Below are positions 34,458 to 45,915 of a stretch of DNA of 64,000 nt, piece after piece. Both the position numbers and the translations under genes were made by a program. The stretch covers positions 53,656,599 to 53,720,598 of the forward strand of contig NC_086032.1 of NCBI RefSeq assembly GCF_036323735.1, written 5' to 3'. The DNA comes from Rattus norvegicus (taxonomy: Eukaryota > Chordata > Mammalia > Rodentia > Muridae). The notes beneath the pieces are model-generated. The model was not told where the DNA came from. It ran no database searches and saw only the letters and a list, made by a program, of their open reading frames with translations. Position 1 is the first letter of the stretch. The number at the start of each line of letters is the position of its first letter.

Positions 34458-35093
34458 TTTTTTTTTTTGATTTTTTTTTTTTTATTAACTTGAGTATTTC
34501 TTATATACATTTCGAGTGTTATTCCCTTTCCCGGTTTCCGGGCAAACATCCCCCTCCCCCCTCCCCTTCCTTATGGGTGTTCCCCTCCCAACCCTCCCCC
34601 CATTGCCGCCCTCCCCCCATAGACTAGTTCACTGGGGGTTCAGTCTTAGCAGGACCCAGGGCTTCCCCTTCCACTGGTGCTCTTACTAGGATATTCATTG
34701 CTACCTATGGGGTCAGAGTCCAGGGTCAGTCCATGTATAGTCTTTAGGTAGTGGCTTAGTCCCTGGAAGCTCTGGTTGCTTGGCATTGTTGTACTTTTGG
34801 GGTCTCGAGCCCCTTCAAGCTCTTCCAGTTCTTTCTCTGATTCCTTCAATAGGGGACCTATTCTCAGTTCAGTGGTTTGCTGCTGGCATTCGCCTCTATA
34901 TTTGCTGTATTCTGGCTGTGTCTCTCAGGAGCGATCTACATCCGGCTCCTGTCGGTCTGCACTTCTTTGCTTCATCCATCTTGTCTAATTGGGTGGCTGT
35001 ATATGTATGGGCCACATGTGGGGCAGGCTCTGAATGGGTGTTCCTTCAGTCTCTGTTTTAATCTTTGCCTCTCCCTTCCCTGCCAAGAGTATT
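34458..35093 (-). mobile_element. Young 5'-truncated L1 (3' UTR only), antisense
   Basis: A T-run (A tail, with one internal GA) leads into the reverse complement of the L1 3' UTR of copies A and B at very high identity, including the G-tract (34549-34619) and the non-ATG open frame 34646-34849. It is 636 bp and stops just short of ORF2. A perfect 13-bp TSD flanks it. Confidence 0.93.
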
Positions 35094-35106
35094 CTAAAAA
35101 CATTTC
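35094..35106 (+). repeat. Target-site duplication, right, of L1 3'-UTR insertion
   Basis: CTAAAAACATTTC, identical to 34445-34457. Confidence 0.85.
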
Positions 35107-35754
35107 ATTTGGATAGCACATCATCATATTCATAAGAATATCCAAGCATTTAAGTATTTTATGTTTTCTGGACATATTTTAATATTTCAATACTATGCTA
35201 ACTGGAAAAAGGTATTCATAGCAAACAATATATGATTTTTGGAGTCTCTTTTCAGATTACTCAACTTCTGAATATATTTTAAGTGTCATTTTATGAATAA
35301 ATTCATAGATATTTAATTCATACAATTTGATTGCATAAATCCATAGTGAGTTAATGATCCTTTATAATTAACCTTGTAGAAAAACGAAAGACATTTAAGA
35401 CTAAGAGCTACATATATAATTTATTTTAAAATAACAGCAAATAAGTATACATCATTGTATAGTTTTATAAAATTTTTACTAAATAAATTAAATTTAAAGA
35501 CACAAAAGTCAATATTTTCACTGTCTTAAAATATTATTCTAAAAGTATTTATTTTATTTCTCTCAGCTTTCTTCACCTATGATATTATATTGAAATTTAT
35601 GTTAAAATGCATATACAAAAGGTAGTACCATACTGATTAACAGAAATGTTTAAAATTATAAAGTCACAAAATATTTAATATCTTATTATTCAAAGATTTA
35701 AAAATTTAGAAACACAATAACCATGTAATCCATAACCGCAGTAAGCTGGCATTT
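35107..35754. other. No gene or assigned repeat
   Basis: Very AT-rich; no feature recognised. Confidence 0.55.
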
Positions 35755-36184
35755 TCTCTTTTTTCTCAGTTACTTTTTTATATGTACATTTCAAGTGATA
35801 TCACCCTTCCTGTTTCCCAACTTCCCAAAAACCCTTTATTCCCATCCCCCATCCCCTGTTTTTATGAGGATGTTCCCCCTTGAACTCCCTACTTACTCAT
35901 GCCTGACCACCCTATCATTTCCTATGTTGGGCCATCAAGCCTTCACAGGAAAAAGAGCCTCTCCTCCCATTGATGCCAGATAAGGCCATCCTCTGCTATA
36001 TTTGTAGCTGGAATCATGAGTCCTTCCATGTGTACCCTTTGGTTGGCAGTATACAGGGAGCTCTGGGGAGACTGTTGGATGATATTGTTGTTCTTCCTAT
36101 GGGGTTGCAAACTCCTTCAGTTCCTTCAGTCCTTCTCCTAACTCCTTAGTTGGGGTCCCCTTGTTCATTTCTTTGGTTACTTTT
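35755..36184 (-). mobile_element. L1 3'-UTR fragment, antisense
   Basis: ATATGTACATTTCAAGTG followed by C-rich tract and conserved 3'-UTR blocks (CATCAAGCCTTCACAGG, GATGCCAGATAAGGCCATCC). A 9-bp repeat GTTACTTTT at 35769-35777 and 36176-36184 may mark its ends, but this is weak. Confidence 0.75.
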
Positions 36185-36189
36185 GAGAA

Positions 36190-37165
36190 GTATTTCCCAT
36201 TATCATTTTATTTGCATTTTAAAGGATTTTATTGGATATTTTATGCATTTTAAATGTTATCCCCTTTCCACCCTCTTTCATTCCACCATCTGCTTCTATG
36301 AAGTTGTTCCTATTCTCACCCACCCACTCCCACCTCAAAGCCCTGGCATCCCCTACACTGGGGAAATGAGCCCTCACAGGATTGAGGGTTTCTCATCCTA
36401 TTGATGCCAGACAATACCATCTTCTGATACATATGCAACTGTTGCCATGGGTCCCTCCGTGTGTACTTATTCATTGGCTGTTTAGTCTCTGTGAGCTCTG
36501 CGGTGGTGGGGGCTTGGTTGGTTGATATTGTTCTTCCTATGAGATTATAAATCCCTTCCGCTCCTCAGTCCATTCTCTAACACCCCATGTTCAGTCTGAT
36601 GGTTAGCTGCTAGCATATGCCTCTGTATCAGCAAAGCTCTGTCAGAGTCTCTCAGGAAATGTCCATATCAGGCTCCTGTCTGCAAGCACTTCCTGGTATC
36701 AGCATTAGTGACTTGGTTTGATGGCTGCATATAGGATGGATTCCAAGGTAGGGCAGTCTCTGTATGGTCTTTTCTTCAGTCCCTGCTCCAATTTTTGTCT
36801 CTGTATTTCCTCCTGTGAATATTTTGTGCCCCCTTCTAAGAAGGACTGAAGCATCCACATTTTGGTCTTTCTTCTTGATCTTCATATGGTCTGTGAATTG
36901 TATCTTGGGTATTCTGAGTTTTGGTCTAATATCCACTTATCAGTGAGTACACACCATGTGTGTCCTTTTGTGACTGGGTTATCTCACTCATGATGATATT
37001 TTCTAGTTCCTTTCATTTGTCTAAGAATTTCATGTAGTCATTGTTTTTAATAGATGAGTAGTATTCCATCGTGTAGACGTACCACATTCCCTGTATCCAT
37101 TCCTCTGTTGAAGAACATCTGGGTTATTTCCAGCTTGTGACTATACAAATAAGACTGCATTTTCT
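36190..37165 (-). mobile_element. Older L1 3' UTR plus end of ORF2, antisense
   Basis: A second 3' terminus begins at about 36230 (TTATGCATTTTAAATG). The 3' UTR runs to about 36925 and is followed by reverse ORF2 (ATCCACTTATCAGTGAGTAC, GAGTAGTATTCCAT) up to about 37165. It is separate from the neighbouring fragment, because the 3' terminus occurs twice. Confidence 0.78.
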
Positions 37166-37918
37166 TATGCATTCATAACCTTCTATATGAACAGTAACAT
37201 CACTTTGGGGAAAATAATAAGCAAGCATCCTCTAATGTTTCTGTTCTGTTGTAAGATTTTTTTGTGTGTGAAATAATGCTGATGTTTTGGTTTTCAAACC
37301 AGGTTTTCTGTTTCTAATGATATTTTAATCCATTTTCTTTTATAGTCATTTATGCTAAATCGTATTTATTTTAAAAACTTTTAAACTTAGTTTTAATACA
37401 AGCATAAAAATTAATGCACTGAATCACAGCATATTTACAAATATCTTTTTTGGCCTCCACTTTTTGTAATCTTAATTTGTGTATGATATAGTTAGCTATT
37501 CCAGTATTCAGTAAATAAATTAACCATATTAAAATACTATCAACTTATGAAAAATTTAAAATCATACAACATGAAGCTTAAATATTATCAAATGTAATGA
37601 GACAGGTCTCCTAAGGGTAACTATTGATATTATTAAACATACCTTTCTTTGGTTGTAGATATAAGTTGAGACTACTCTCATATCTCATTTAATCAATTCA
37701 ATTAATTTTCAATTGTCACATAAACAGTTTCATTCTACTGTTAAGTCGTGAATACTTTGGATGATTTTATGTATCTCTACATAATTTAAGAGCCTTAATG
37801 AGATAAAACATACAGTATTTATCTATCTGAAAATGTCTGACTTAGGTTAATATTACTATCTCTACTTGTATTCATCCTCATTCAAGTGAAAAGATAATGA
37901 AAAACAATTTCATTATAC

Positions 37919-37963
37919 ATGCACACAGACACAGACACAGACACAGACACACACACACACAAA
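37919..37963. repeat. (CACAGA)n/(CA)n microsatellite
   Basis: ACAGAC units grade into a CA run. Confidence 0.85.
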
Positions 37964-39158
37964 CATTTTGTTTTCTCTATGTATTGTCTGTTTGGAGGCA
38001 TTTAAGTTGGCTTTAAAACAGCAAATATGAATACTATTACAATAAAAACTGGAGTGCAAATATCTCTATAAGTTATTGAACTGGAACCTAAATAAATATT
38101 AAGTAGTGATATAGTTTGGTTGCATGGTACTTTTATTTTACTATTTTCAGAAACCTCCATACTGATTTTCACTGTTGCTGAGCTCGTTAACTTCTCACTA
38201 ACATTGTGTATGGACTTCCATTTCTTCTTCATTGTAGTCCGCATTTGATTGCTATTGTAACTGAATAACTGTACAGTTTCTACTTTAATTTCTGTGATTG
38301 ACCATAAGGTTGATCAGCTTTTGCTGTCTGGATTATATTTTAAGATCCTTATCACTTCATTACTCTTTATTGATTGTTGTTTTGATATCTTACTATTCAG
38401 TTTTTATGTAAAATTTCCTCTCATTAAGTAGGTCATCCCTTTCTTTTCTTTTGTAAGTTGTAGCTTTGTTTTTCTTTTGTTTTTCATTGTTGATTGGATT
38501 ATTTGTTTATTTTTAAAGATTTTTAACATTTTTCCAATTTTCAAAATTGTAAAAAAATTAATAAAACATTTATTTGTAGGCATAAGCTTATTTATGTTAC
38601 TTTATTTTATACTTAATAATGTATATTTAATATTAAAAACTACATAATTAGCTCCAAAATGCCATTCTACCTAGTATTTTCTTAAATGCTATAATTTTCT
38701 CTCATTAGTTTATTATTATATAAAAATTAAAATTTACATTTTTCCCTTTTTCTTCTCATTTTATGAAATACATGCTGATCATACCCTCGCTCTTGCCTCT
38801 CCTCCCAGTACCACTGGCACACCTACTCTTCACACAGATCTGCTGCGCCTTTAGTTCCCTTCAGAAAAGAGCAAGCTTCTCAATATATCAGCTGAACTCA
38901 GCATAAGAGGATGCAATAAGACTAGGCATAAATCCCTGTTCTAGGTCTGTGGCTTATAGTGTGATTATCATGTAGACATTTGTATTTATTTGTGAGTATG
39001 TACACTTGAGTGTTGATGATCTGGAAGACTACCACAACTTCAGATCCCTTGGAAATGGAATTATTGGGGATGGTGAGATGTCTAATTATGTAATGTAAAA
39101 TGTTCCACTGAACATACACTATGAACTCTTAACTGCATGCCCATATATTGAGATCCAT

Positions 39159-39161
39159 GTG

Positions 39162-39235
<74 letters not shown>

Positions 39236-39260
39236 GTGTGTATGTGTGTGTTATGTATGT
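39159..39260. repeat. (TA)n-(TG)n compound microsatellite
   Basis: About 55 bp of TA with GTA/CAT interruptions, then TG and TATG units. Confidence 0.95.
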
Positions 39261-39634
39261 TTATATGTGTTTTTATTAAATGAAGTCCTACTTTTTAAAA
39301 TTATTTGTATTACTTCATAAGTAACCAGAGTCTAAAGACATTGCCTTTAATCCTAACAATGAGGATTCTTATCATGGCTGCATCCATTGTAGAATTAGTA
39401 TTTCATCATTTTGGTGGGGTCCTTTAATAGGTATGCAGCTACTCTAGGTTTTCATTTCTGTATTGGATAATAATTTTGTATATATTTTTCTTTTCTTAAT
39501 GTTCATATTCATATATACTTTTAAAACTTATATTTTAGAATATAACATGTTCATTATATTGTATTTCATAGTTTATTAGGTCTATTAAAATATCCTTTCT
39601 GGAATCACACATGCTCAGAATATAGAACTTAAAT

Positions 39635-40625
39635 ATATATTGTGGATGCCACTTTTCCAGGTGAGGATGCCTCAATCCCACTGGGAGGGAGAAGAAAGCA
39701 GTCAAGAGGGCAGAGAGAGGGAGGGACATGAGTGGGAGAGGAGAGTGGGAGGGGAAGTGTGAAACATGATCAGGTATTGTCAGGAGGGTAGGAGAAACAG
39801 GACTGAAACCCTGAGAGCCAGCAGAAAGAATGGAAATAGGCAATCTCAAGAGGTAAGAGGTAGGGGGAGCCTCTACTTTATACCGTAGACCTGGGAGGTG
39901 AGAGATGCTCAAGACTCAAAGAGAAGAACCCTGGATGAAATGCTCTACAGTGGAGGAGGGACAAGACATCAAGCGGAGTGATGGGGTTGCCATCCCATAG
40001 TCAAAAACTCTGACCTAAAATTGTTCCTTTCTGAAGGAATTGTGAAGAGCATGAGAGAAAGGAGGTCCAATAAGAGATCCAAATTAGGACCCAGCTCAAG
40101 GGGAGCCCTGAAGCCCTGAGACTGTTACTGATGCTGTGGTATGCTTACAGACAGGAGCCTAGCATGGCTGCCTTCTGAAAGGCCCAACATACAGATGATA
40201 GAGTCAGATGCAAATACTAGCACCCAACCAATGGACAGAAGCAGAGGACCTCTAGTGGTTGAATTGGGGAAAAGTCGGAAGAACCTGAGGAGGAGGGCAA
40301 CCCCTTAGGAAGACCAGCAGTCTCTATTGACCTGGAACCCCAAGATCACTGAAACTAAGCCACCAACCAGGCAGTATACACCAACTAATGTGAGGCCCCC
40401 TGACCCATAAACAGCAGAGGACTGTCTGCTTCAGCCTCATTTAAAGAAGATGTACCTAACCCTCCAGAAAGTTGAGACCTGAGGGAATGGCGGTGGGGGT
40501 AGGGGGATAGGGACAGTGGGGAGGAGATGAGGTATGAAATGGGGAGATGTTGGGAGGCAGACCAGGAGGGGGTTGAAATATAGACTGTAAAAAGGGATTA
40601 CGAATAAAAATAAATAAATTAAGCA
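39635..40625 (+). mobile_element. Older L1 3'-UTR fragment, sense
   Basis: The blocks match the 3' UTR of the old L1 at 61260-62560 (ACAGGAGCCTAGCATGGCTG, GGAGGGAGAAG.., CCACCAACCA.G.AGTATAC). It ends with a G-rich stretch (40488-40575) and an AATAAAAATAAATAAATTAA tail. No ORF2 part is present. Confidence 0.75.
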
Positions 40626-41339
40626 AATCAATTACTCTTTTATATATTAAATAATTAAATTTAACTGTGGTAGGTAGAATGAGAGTTTCTTCCATTCACT
40701 TCGGTGTTTGAAGTCTTGGTCTCCAGTTTGTGACACTATTAGGGACATGTTAAGGGCCAGCCATTTTGGAAGATGTATGTCGGTGAAGAGATTTAGAAAG
40801 CCTAGGACATATACATTTTTCACTTCCTCTTTGCATTTCAAAATGTGAGCATTTACCCTATCCTTCCTGGACAACAAGCAATCATTTCAACATTAAGGGA
40901 AAGCATTCATATTATAAAGAATACACATTATTTCATGGTTCTGTAACAGATGGGAAAAGAAAACAATTTAGGTTGTCATTTGATGACAATGGATAATGAT
41001 TGATTAAAAGAAAAAAGTAAGCTTGAGGTGATGAATCTCTTCATCTGCACATTTGTATAATTTCAAAACTTGCACTAAAATGTGGTTTATTTTGTCTTTT
41101 ATATAACTGATCTTAAACCTCCTAAAATATAGGAAATGTTTTATCTATAGGAAAAGATGTGATGATAATGATCATGTTAGCAGTTTCCATTACAAAGTTA
41201 GATTTTCTTTATTTTCCGACAACATGAAAAGGAATAATAAGCCAGAATAAAGACAAAGGTAGGGCTATCTTCCGACTTTGTTTAGGTTACTTCTTTACCA
41301 TTTCTAATAAAGATTAAAAACTGAAAAGTCACTAAGATA
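40626..41339. other. No gene or assigned repeat
   Basis: AT-rich spacer between two L1 3'-UTR pieces; nothing recognised. Confidence 0.55.
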
Positions 41340-42300
41340 TAATCTTTATTTTATTTTATATTTATTGGTTATTTCATTTCTTTACATTTCAAATATTATA
41401 CCCTTCTTGGTTTCTGGCACGCAAACCTCCTATTCCATCCCCGTCAGCCCTGATTTTCTGAAGGCACTCTCCCATTCACCCACTCATGCCTCACTGCCCT
41501 AGAAATTTCTTACATTGGGTCATCAAGCCTTCACAGAACAAAGGCCCTCTCCTCCCATTGATGCCAGATAAGGCCATCCTCTGCTACATAATTTACTGGA
41601 GTCCTGAGTCCCTCCTGGGTCCCTCTTTGGTTGTTGTTGTAGTTCCTAGGAGCTCTGTGATGTCTAGTTGGTTGATATTGCTGTTCTTCTTATAAGGTTA
41701 CATATCTTTTCAGTTCCTCAGTCCTTCTTCTAAGTCCTCCATTGGTGTCCCTGAACTCAGTCTGATGCTTGGTTGTAAGCACCTGCATCTGTATTGGTCA
41801 CTGTCTGGCAGCACCTCTCAGAGGACAGTCATACCAGGATCCTTTCAACAAGTGCTTCTTGGCATCAACAATAGTGTCCAGGTTTGGTGTCTGTATATGG
41901 GATGGATCCCTAAGTGAGACAGTCTCTGGATGGCCTTTCCTTCAGTCTCTCCTCCACTCTTTGTCTCTGCATCTCCTTTAGACATGAGCAATTCTGTGTT
42001 ATTATTTTTCAGATGGATGGGTGGCTCCATCCCTCAAACAGGGGCTGTGTCTTACTTCTGGTATGGTCTCTACAGGTTCTCTCTCCTTTTTTGGGTATTT
42101 CAGCTAATGACATCCCCATTGGGTCCTTGGAAGAGTCTTGCTTTTCTGGCATCTGGGATTTTCTAGTGGCTACCCCCAGTTCCCCATCCTCCACTGCTAC
42201 TCACCCCTGTTCAATTTTCTGGCCCTCTATATTTCTTCCCCTTCTCTGCCACACCTGATCCTGTCCCTGTTCTTCCCTCCCCTCCCTCTATCTAATATTT
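41340..42300 (-). mobile_element. Older L1 3'-UTR fragment, antisense
   Basis: It begins at a T-rich tail with TTTACATTTCAAATATTATA and runs through antisense 3'-UTR blocks shared with 10021-11010 and 31195-32115 (CATCAAGCCTTCACAG, GGATGGATCCCTAAG). No ORF2 remains. TSD not clear. Confidence 0.8.
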
Positions 42301-42937
42301 ATAAAGATATTCTGTAGCAAAAATAAGACACAAGGCCTGTAAGATAAAGGGTAAGAAATAGTAATTGTAAGATCTTATATTGTATTTTGACCCTTTCTCA
42401 ATTTGACAATGGCTTGTGCAATTCAAAATATTTTACAGCCTCTTCTTTCTAGGCAAGCTGAGATAACTTTCTTCTATATCCTGATTATTTGTCAACATTG
42501 TTATTTATTTTCTTATCCCAGCTATTTTGTAAAGTTCCTATTTGCTAGAAGCAGCTGACTCAAAGGTTAAGTTTGTTCTGTAACTCAGAATACATGCTAA
42601 ATCTCTTTTTATCCGTAATCATAGGATTTTCAATCTTAGGTTATATTGTCAAGCAAAGAGCAGAGGATTTATAAGAACTGGAAATGAAATATGACAGGGA
42701 CCTTTACCATGGGAATTTGGTAAATAAACATTACTTTTGTTGCTAGAATAAACATAATATAGCATACCAAACAAAAACATTATTTTTCTTTTGCATCCAT
42801 GCATAGCTTCTGGGGAACTGAACCTTAGTATAGGTAGCAAAGAAATTAATGAAAGACAGAATATCAAGGGCAGTCAGCAAACCTGTGCTTGGCCAAATTG
42901 TACTCTCTGGTGGAGAAACTTAAGTACCCCAGATGGT
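42301..42937. other. No gene or assigned repeat
   Basis: Spacer with no recognised feature. Confidence 0.5.
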
Positions 42938-43250
42938 CGGAGTGTTTATTATACACAGTTCAACAGGAAAGTGGAGATATTGCTTATAGGTGAACAAGGA
43001 AACAGGATTATTACACATAATTAACAAGTAGGTGGTGTTTATAATGTAAAGCCGGATCAAAGCTGCAGGACTAACTAGCCTTTGTAGGAGCACTCTTCAC
43101 AGAAGAACAGTCTTCAGTCAATACATATCTGAGGAAAGAAGCCATGGTTGATATTTTTAACACATACTCTGAACATGAGTACATGGACCAGAAGCATGCT
43201 TTGGCATTTGCCTCTAAGTCTTTCCCTGGGTGAGATTTGCTATGTTCCAT
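42938..43250 (+). repeat. Unclassified interspersed repeat, copy 2 of 2 in window
   Basis: Collinear with 16285-16500 (GTTTATTATACACAGTT at 42943, CTTTGTAGGAGCACTCTTC at 43080). This copy keeps an extra inner segment of about 60 bp. Confidence 0.5.
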
Positions 43251-43739
43251 GTGTCTGAGGTTATTACTATGTCCACATTAACAACACGTGCTCACTGAGG
43301 TCTTCATTCACTAATTCAGGCTCTCCTCAGCTCCTAACAATCACCATTATTCTTGAATTGAATATTATATAAAAACAAATGAAATTATCATTATGTTATA
43401 GTTTTTGATCTTTTTATTTTATCTACTAAATAATATATGATAGATTTAACTATAGTGATTTAACAAAAAATAACTTTGGGAATAGAAAGACAATCACCCA
43501 TATGATTATGTAAAATAGTGTACATGTTGAAACAGATTTATTTTATCTTATTATATTATTATAAAAATAATTTCATAATTTTTAAGCATTATAATTTTAT
43601 AAATTTCAAATTACATTAACTTATTGATTTAAAAATACTAGTTTTAATTTACAACACTGTATAAACATTAGAATTGTGGTACATATTTGGAATCTAATCA
43701 CTTATAGAGGATGGAAAGTTCAAGATCAAACTCAACTAT
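43251..43739. other. No gene or assigned repeat
   Basis: AT-rich spacer. Confidence 0.5.
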
Positions 43740-43880
43740 AGATGAGTAGCACATACTTGGAACCCTCGATTTCCTATATGATTGACGTAAAAAGGCTGAG
43801 AGTTCAGGGTCAAACTCATGGACATTTCAAGTCTGAGGCCAACCTGGCCCATGTTAGACCTGACACGAAACCAATCAATA
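43740..43880 (+). mobile_element. Possible diverged B1-related SINE
   Basis: CTGAGGCCAACCTGGCCCAT followed by GTTAGACCTGACACGAAACC and an A-rich tail resembles the second half of a B1/7SL-type SINE. The first half is too decayed for a firm call. Confidence 0.4.
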
Positions 43881-44146
43881 ATAAAAAAGTGATCCCTTCA
43901 TAGCATATATTGATGGTAGTTTTTTTACATGTAGTTCCTCTATTGTTTAGCTCTTTTGGCAAAAAACAAAACACTCTGGCTATATTTATTGATTATTCAC
44001 AAATATGGATCCTTTGCACAATCTCAGTATTTGTGCATCTAGACCATAAAGATTATGCATAGTACCCTAGAAGGATGGGGATATGAATAATTGTATTTTA
44101 CAATTGGAGGCAAAATGTCAGTATTCAAATCCATCTTGTCCACTGG

Positions 44147-44530
44147 GGTGGTTTAAATAGGAATTGTATATATACATACACATACGCATATACATATATT
44201 TTGATCATTAGGGAGGAGTCCTACTTGACAGGGATTAAGAGGTATGACTTGTTAAAGTAAGAATCATCTTGGAGAAAATGTGTGATATGTGAGATTGGGT
44301 TTTGGGATTTTAGAAGTCCAAGGATGTCCCAATGGCTCTTTTCTTCCTACTGGCTGAAGATCTGGATGTGGAAACCTTAGCTCTTCCAGTACCACATCTG
44401 TCATGCTTCCTGTCATCTGACAATGGACTAATCTGCTGAATCTATAAGCAAAATCCAATTACATGTTTTTCTTTATAAGATAAACAGGGTCACAGTATCT
44501 CTTCACCTCAACACAACACTGAATAGGACA
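44147..44530 (+). mobile_element. URR1-like rodent DNA-transposon repeat, diverged
   Basis: The ordered blocks are GGTGGTTTAAATAGGAAT, AAGAGGTATGACTTGTTAAA, GTCATCTGACAATGGACTAA and TTTTTCTTTATAAGATAAAC..CACAGTATCTCTTCACCTCA. This is the order I associate with URR1, a non-autonomous hAT-type rodent repeat. The assignment is from memory of the family, and the ends are approximate. Confidence 0.45.
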
Positions 44531-45404
44531 CCTACAAAGTCAGAATCATGATAGGTATAAGTGGAAGGAAGACCTAGCAAATGACATAAGCCTGCCCATG
44601 GTTGTAGTTGTTCACTTTAACCACTCACACTCACCTTCTGACCTCCATAAGCACTATGTGCATCTTTATCATTTTCTTCAAAAACGTTAGTAAATTTGTG
44701 ATCTGATATATCAATCTTCATTCATTACTTCTGTATGTATGAGCCCTCAAAAATGTTAGTGTAAGTTTTATTCCTTTGCATGTGATCTGAGAATAAGTGA
44801 ATTGAACAAATGACAAATCAGTATGTCTCTTTTATAAAACCATTTAAGGTATAAGGTATTTATACTGGAAATATAAGCCAACAGAAATTGTTTCTCTGAA
44901 GAAAGCATATTTTGTAGCAGTCTAGTAATTTTATGCTTCATTTCAGATAAAATTTATATCGACATTAGATAGTTTTTGTTTCCATTACTTTCTTGCCTTT
45001 ATCCTGAAAACAATGGAACCCACAGGTTTACTTAAGTTTCTTAAACATCAACACCATTTCACTTATACCACAGTGTGGTGTTGGTCTTTGAAAAGGAACC
45101 TAGTTACAGTGGCTTGGTTCCCATCACTATTGAACAAACTATCCTCCTCAGTTGTATGGTAAGTGGTCTTTTGGAAGTATTGCTGTATTTCACAGGTGCT
45201 TTCTCCAAAACACACTGTGCTGAATATTGACTGGGTATTGCTTCTGCTCATTTTTATTTCTTAATTGCACATAATCTCTAATATGAGGAAATCAGGAATT
45301 TCATTATATTATAAAGTATTCCCTTGGTCTGTACCTGTCATTCTTTCATTCCTTGTCATTTTAAGACATTCCTTGGAGTCACTTATGTATACTATCATAG
45401 CATC
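44531..45404. other. No gene or assigned repeat
   Basis: AT-rich; nothing recognised. Confidence 0.5.
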
Positions 45405-45770
45405 GAAGGGGAACAGGAACTCCAGAGGAAGACCAATATCGTCAACTAACCTGGACCCTTAAGGCTCTGAGAGTCAGAATCACCAACCGAAGAAGATAGA
45501 AGATATGCTGGCTGGATCTAGGCCTGCTCACATGTATGTTGCAGATGTATACCTTGGTCTCTGTATGGTTGCTGCACAATTGGAGCAGGGGATATCGCAA
45601 AACCTGGTGCCTGTATGTGGGATATGTTCTTGTAGCTGGTTGCCTTGTCTGGCCTCATTGGCAGAGGAAGAGATGGGGAAAGTAGGGTGAGGAAAGGATT
45701 GTGAGAGATGTGTGACCAGGAAAGAAACAGTGAACTGGATGTAAAGTGAATAAGTAAAACAGTAAAAGCA
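45405..45770 (+). mobile_element. Old L1 3'-UTR fragment, sense
   Basis: GGAACAGGAACTCCAGAGGA, then AACTAACCTGGACCCTTAAG and GGAGCAGGGGATATCGCAAA, then TTGCCTTGTCTGGCCTCATT and an A-rich end. This is the 3'-UTR type of old rodent L1 (Lx-like). Assigned by resemblance. Confidence 0.6.
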
Positions 45771-45855
45771 AAACGGCATTCCATGGAACTGTGTGTTTCT
45801 CCAAATAGATGTAAAAGAGTATTTCTTTGGTGTTTATACCTAAGGTAAATTTCAA

Positions 45856-45857
<2 letters not shown>

Positions 45858-45913
<56 letters not shown>

Positions 45914-45915
45914 GT
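45858..45915. repeat. (TG)n microsatellite
   Basis: About 23 uninterrupted GT units, then GGGTGGGTGTGT. Confidence 0.97.

Larger units (their letters stand above)
37166..39634. other. No gene; AT-rich with two microsatellites
   Basis: No coding frame above 80 codons and no recognised interspersed repeat. Microsatellites at 37919-37963 and 39159-39260 are listed separately. Confidence 0.55.
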
